64,000 bases of DNA from Novosphingobium sp. BW1. Its GTDB lineage: Bacteria; Pseudomonadota; Alphaproteobacteria; Sphingomonadales; Sphingomonadaceae. This document shows positions 62,418 through 64,000 of the stretch, piece by piece. Location: positions 1 through 64,000 of the forward strand of contig NZ_VIRF01000070.1 in NCBI RefSeq assembly GCF_008107685.1, read 5' to 3'. Below the pieces are notes generated by a model, which worked only from the letters and a program-made list of their open reading frames with translations, ran no database searches and was not told where the DNA came from. The position numbers and the translations under genes are program-made. How positions within the stretch are numbered: position 1 is the stretch's first letter; each line of letters opens with the position of its first letter.

Positions 62418-63657
62418 GGTGGCGCTCTCCGAGGCGGTCGAGAAAACCGAGCATGACGGCGAGCGCGACTTGCGCGTCGGCGGGCTCGACATGTTCGGCC
62501 GGGTTGTGGCTGATACCGCCCCGGCAGCGCAGGAACAGCATGGCGGTGGGGCACAGCGCGCCCAAGTTCATGGCATCGTGGCCCGCCCCCGAAACGAGGC
62601 GGAAAACGCGCTGGCCTGCGCTTTCGTGCGCGGCGTCGAGCAGCTCCATCAGCCCCTCGTCGCACGGGCTGGGCGGCAGGTCGTGGATGCACGCGACGTC
62701 CAGTTCGAGCGTGCGGGCCGCGGCAATCGCCTGACAGCGCGCCAGGATCGCCTCGGCCACGCGGTTACGGCGGCGGATATCGCCCGCGCGCACGTCGAGC
62801 GTGAAGCGCACTTCACCCGGAATGACGTTGGGCGCGCCGGGCAGTGCCTCGATCCGGCCGACGGTGGCGACGGAATCGGACATGTCGGCGGCGGCCACTT
62901 CCTCGGCGGCAAGCACCATCTGCGCGGCGCCCGGCAGCGGATCGCGGCGCAGCGGCATCGCGCTCGTCCCCGCGTGTCCGGCAAGCCCCTTAAGGGTAAT
63001 CGCATAGCGCAGCTGCGCGGCGATGCCGGTGACCGTCCCCACGGCAAGGCCATTGGCTTCGAGCACCGGGCCCTGTTCGATGTGGGCTTCCAGATAGGCG
63101 AAGATGTCGCCCCGTGCGCGCCTGGCGGTGAGATATTCAGCCGGGTCCACTCCGGCCTCGGCCAGCCTCACACCTTGCCCATCGGCGATGTCGAGCGCGC
63201 CGCGCTCCAGTGTTCCGGCCACCGCACGGCTGGTCAGCATCGCGGCGGGAAAGCGGGAACCTTCCTCATCGCCAAAGGCATAGACCTCTATCGCGAAGGG
63301 AAAGCGGCGCCCCTTGGCGTTCAGCGCGGCCACGCACTCGATCCCCAGCATAATGCCCAGCGGTCCGTCGTAGGCACCGCCATCGCGCACCGAATCAAGG
63401 TGACTGGCGATCATCAGCGCGGGCACATCGGGACGGCTGGCCTCGTAACGGCCGATGAGGTTCGCAGCGGTATCGCGGCGCACCTGCATCCCGGCCTCTT
63501 CCATCCAGCCGGTCAGCGCCTCCTGCGCGGCGGCATAGGCAGGCGTCAGGTAGCCCCGGTAAAGCCCCCCTTCCATGTCGGAATAGGGGGGATCGCGCAG
63601 CGCGTCGCAGCGCGCGACGGCGCGGGCACCACCCGGCTTTGAAGGCGCGCCTACCAT
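62407..63657 (-). CDS. allC: Allantoate amidohydrolase (M20 family)
   Basis: This 416-residue di-metal amidase (HpxK/AllC type) removes CO2 and ammonia from allantoate, giving ureidoglycine. Metal ligands show in ASHLDSVRDGGAYDGPLG (His, Asp), AFGDEEGSRFP (Glu pair), EAHIEQGPVLE (His) and the late GGISHNPAEHV (His). The lid domain contains KGLAGHAGTSAMPLRRDPL. ATG 63657 overlaps the stop of the GGT-like gene. Confidence 0.93.
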   Translation of the reverse strand: MVGAPSKPGGARAVARCDALRDPPYSDMEGGLYRGYLTPAYAAAQEALTGWMEEAGMQVRRDTAANLIGRYEASRPDVPALMIASHLDSVRDGGAYDGPLGIMLGIECVAALNAKGRRFPFAIEVYAFGDEEGSRFPAAMLTSRAVAGTLERGALDIADGQGVRLAEAGVDPAEYLTARRARGDIFAYLEAHIEQGPVLEANGLAVGTVTGIAAQLRYAITLKGLAGHAGTSAMPLRRDPLPGAAQMVLAAEEVAAADMSDSVATVGRIEALPGAPNVIPGEVRFTLDVRAGDIRRRNRVAEAILARCQAIAAARTLELDVACIHDLPPSPCDEGLMELLDAAHESAGQRVFRLVSGAGHDAMNLGALCPTAMLFLRCRGGISHNPAEHVEPADAQVALAVMLGFLDRLGERHHAR

Positions 63658-64000
63658 CCCAGCGCCGCCCCGTCGCTGCGCGGATCGCTCGCGCCTTCAA
63701 AGCTGCCTTCGGGCAGGCGCACCAGCGCGCCGGCATGCCCCATCATGGCGTTGGGCGGGCCGACCCGCTCGACATCGTGCCCCGCCGCCTCGAGCGCTGT
63801 GTAAAGCGCGGGAGCAAAACCGTCCTCCAGCTTGAGCGAGGTCGTGACATCGCCCCAGGTGCGCCCGAGCAGCCAGCGCGGTGCCGAGATTGCCTCCTGC
63901 AAGTCCACGCCGTAACGCGCATAGCGGGTAAAGAGCGCGGCCTGCGTCTGGGGTTGCCCCTCGCCGCCCATCGTGCCGTAGGCAATGATCCGCCCATCGT
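63651..64000 (-). CDS. hpxW: Gamma-glutamyltransferase-like protein (HpxW-like), 3' end only
   Basis: Only the last 116 residues are in the window. They read IIAYGTMGGEGQPQTQAALF, RYGVDLQEAISAPRWLLG and SLKLEDGFAPALYTALEAAGHDV, which are the C-terminal small-subunit end of the GGT Ntn-hydrolase family. In Klebsiella, HpxW of this family is an oxamate amidohydrolase in the same pathway, and the position ahead of allC and pucG supports that. The catalytic Thr lies outside, so a true gamma-glutamyltransferase cannot be excluded. Confidence 0.8.
   Translation of the reverse strand, partial: DGRIIAYGTMGGEGQPQTQAALFTRYARYGVDLQEAISAPRWLLGRTWGDVTTSLKLEDGFAPALYTALEAAGHDVERVGPPNAMMGHAGALVRLPEGSFEGASDPRSDGAALGW

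Overview
The window is GC-rich alphaproteobacterial DNA, most likely from a sphingomonad such as Novosphingobium. The family is inferred from three things: a sphingomonad-type lig cluster for protocatechuate 4,5-cleavage, a TonB receptor inside a catabolic locus, and the high-GC codon usage. No rRNA, tRNA or CRISPR array was seen.

Left part (1-13.9 kb). After a truncated IS3 element and a LemA-family gene comes a choline locus. On the minus strand lie a choline ABC ATPase and a gene that fuses the choline-binding protein to its permease. Divergent from them is a gene that fuses the repressor BetI in frame to betaine aldehyde dehydrogenase BetB, followed by choline dehydrogenase BetA. About 3 kb further on, a Tat-exported phospholipase C, a phosphorylcholine phosphatase and a ProX-type tRNA deacylase form a minus-strand operon. 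Dyads resembling BetI boxes lie in both control regions. Together the genes could take phosphatidylcholine to choline and on to glycine betaine.

13.9-23.3 kb: a complete protocatechuate 4,5-cleavage pathway. ligK-ligU-ligI lie on the minus strand. A LysR regulator with two HTH domains, a DUF1932-type dehydrogenase, ligJ, ligA, ligB, ligC and an aldo/keto reductase lie on the plus strand. Both arms end in hairpin terminators.

23.3-47.7 kb: an accessory, unassigned uptake/catabolic locus. It has two GPH-type transporters and one DHA1-type MFS transporter, an SDR, a fumarate-reductase/KstD-like flavoprotein, three related methyltransferases with an unusual shared N-terminal domain, two paralogous small proteins, a TonB-dependent receptor, a beta-lactamase-fold lipoprotein, exported hydrolases, two tandem IclR regulators and a LysR regulator. 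A short TGAACAGC-type motif recurs in its intergenic control regions. Decayed IS630 and IS110 copies lie inside it (30.2-32.7 kb), and one has rewritten the C-terminus of the flavoprotein. A dispersed repeat of about 140 bp occurs at five places in the window.

47.8-64 kb: purine salvage and degradation. A phosphoribosyltransferase and a LOG-family protein are on the plus strand. A tightly packed 15-gene minus-strand array runs from a GGT/HpxW-like protein (cut by the window edge) through allantoate amidohydrolase, ureidoglycine-glyoxylate aminotransferase, allantoinase PuuE, an HpxZ-like protein, OHCU decarboxylase, a flavoprotein urate hydroxylase candidate, HIU hydrolase, XdhA/B/C, guanine deaminase, adenine/adenosine deaminase and an exported nucleoside hydrolase to a DUF4269 protein. 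It encodes a route from nucleosides and bases through urate and allantoin to oxalurate-level products.
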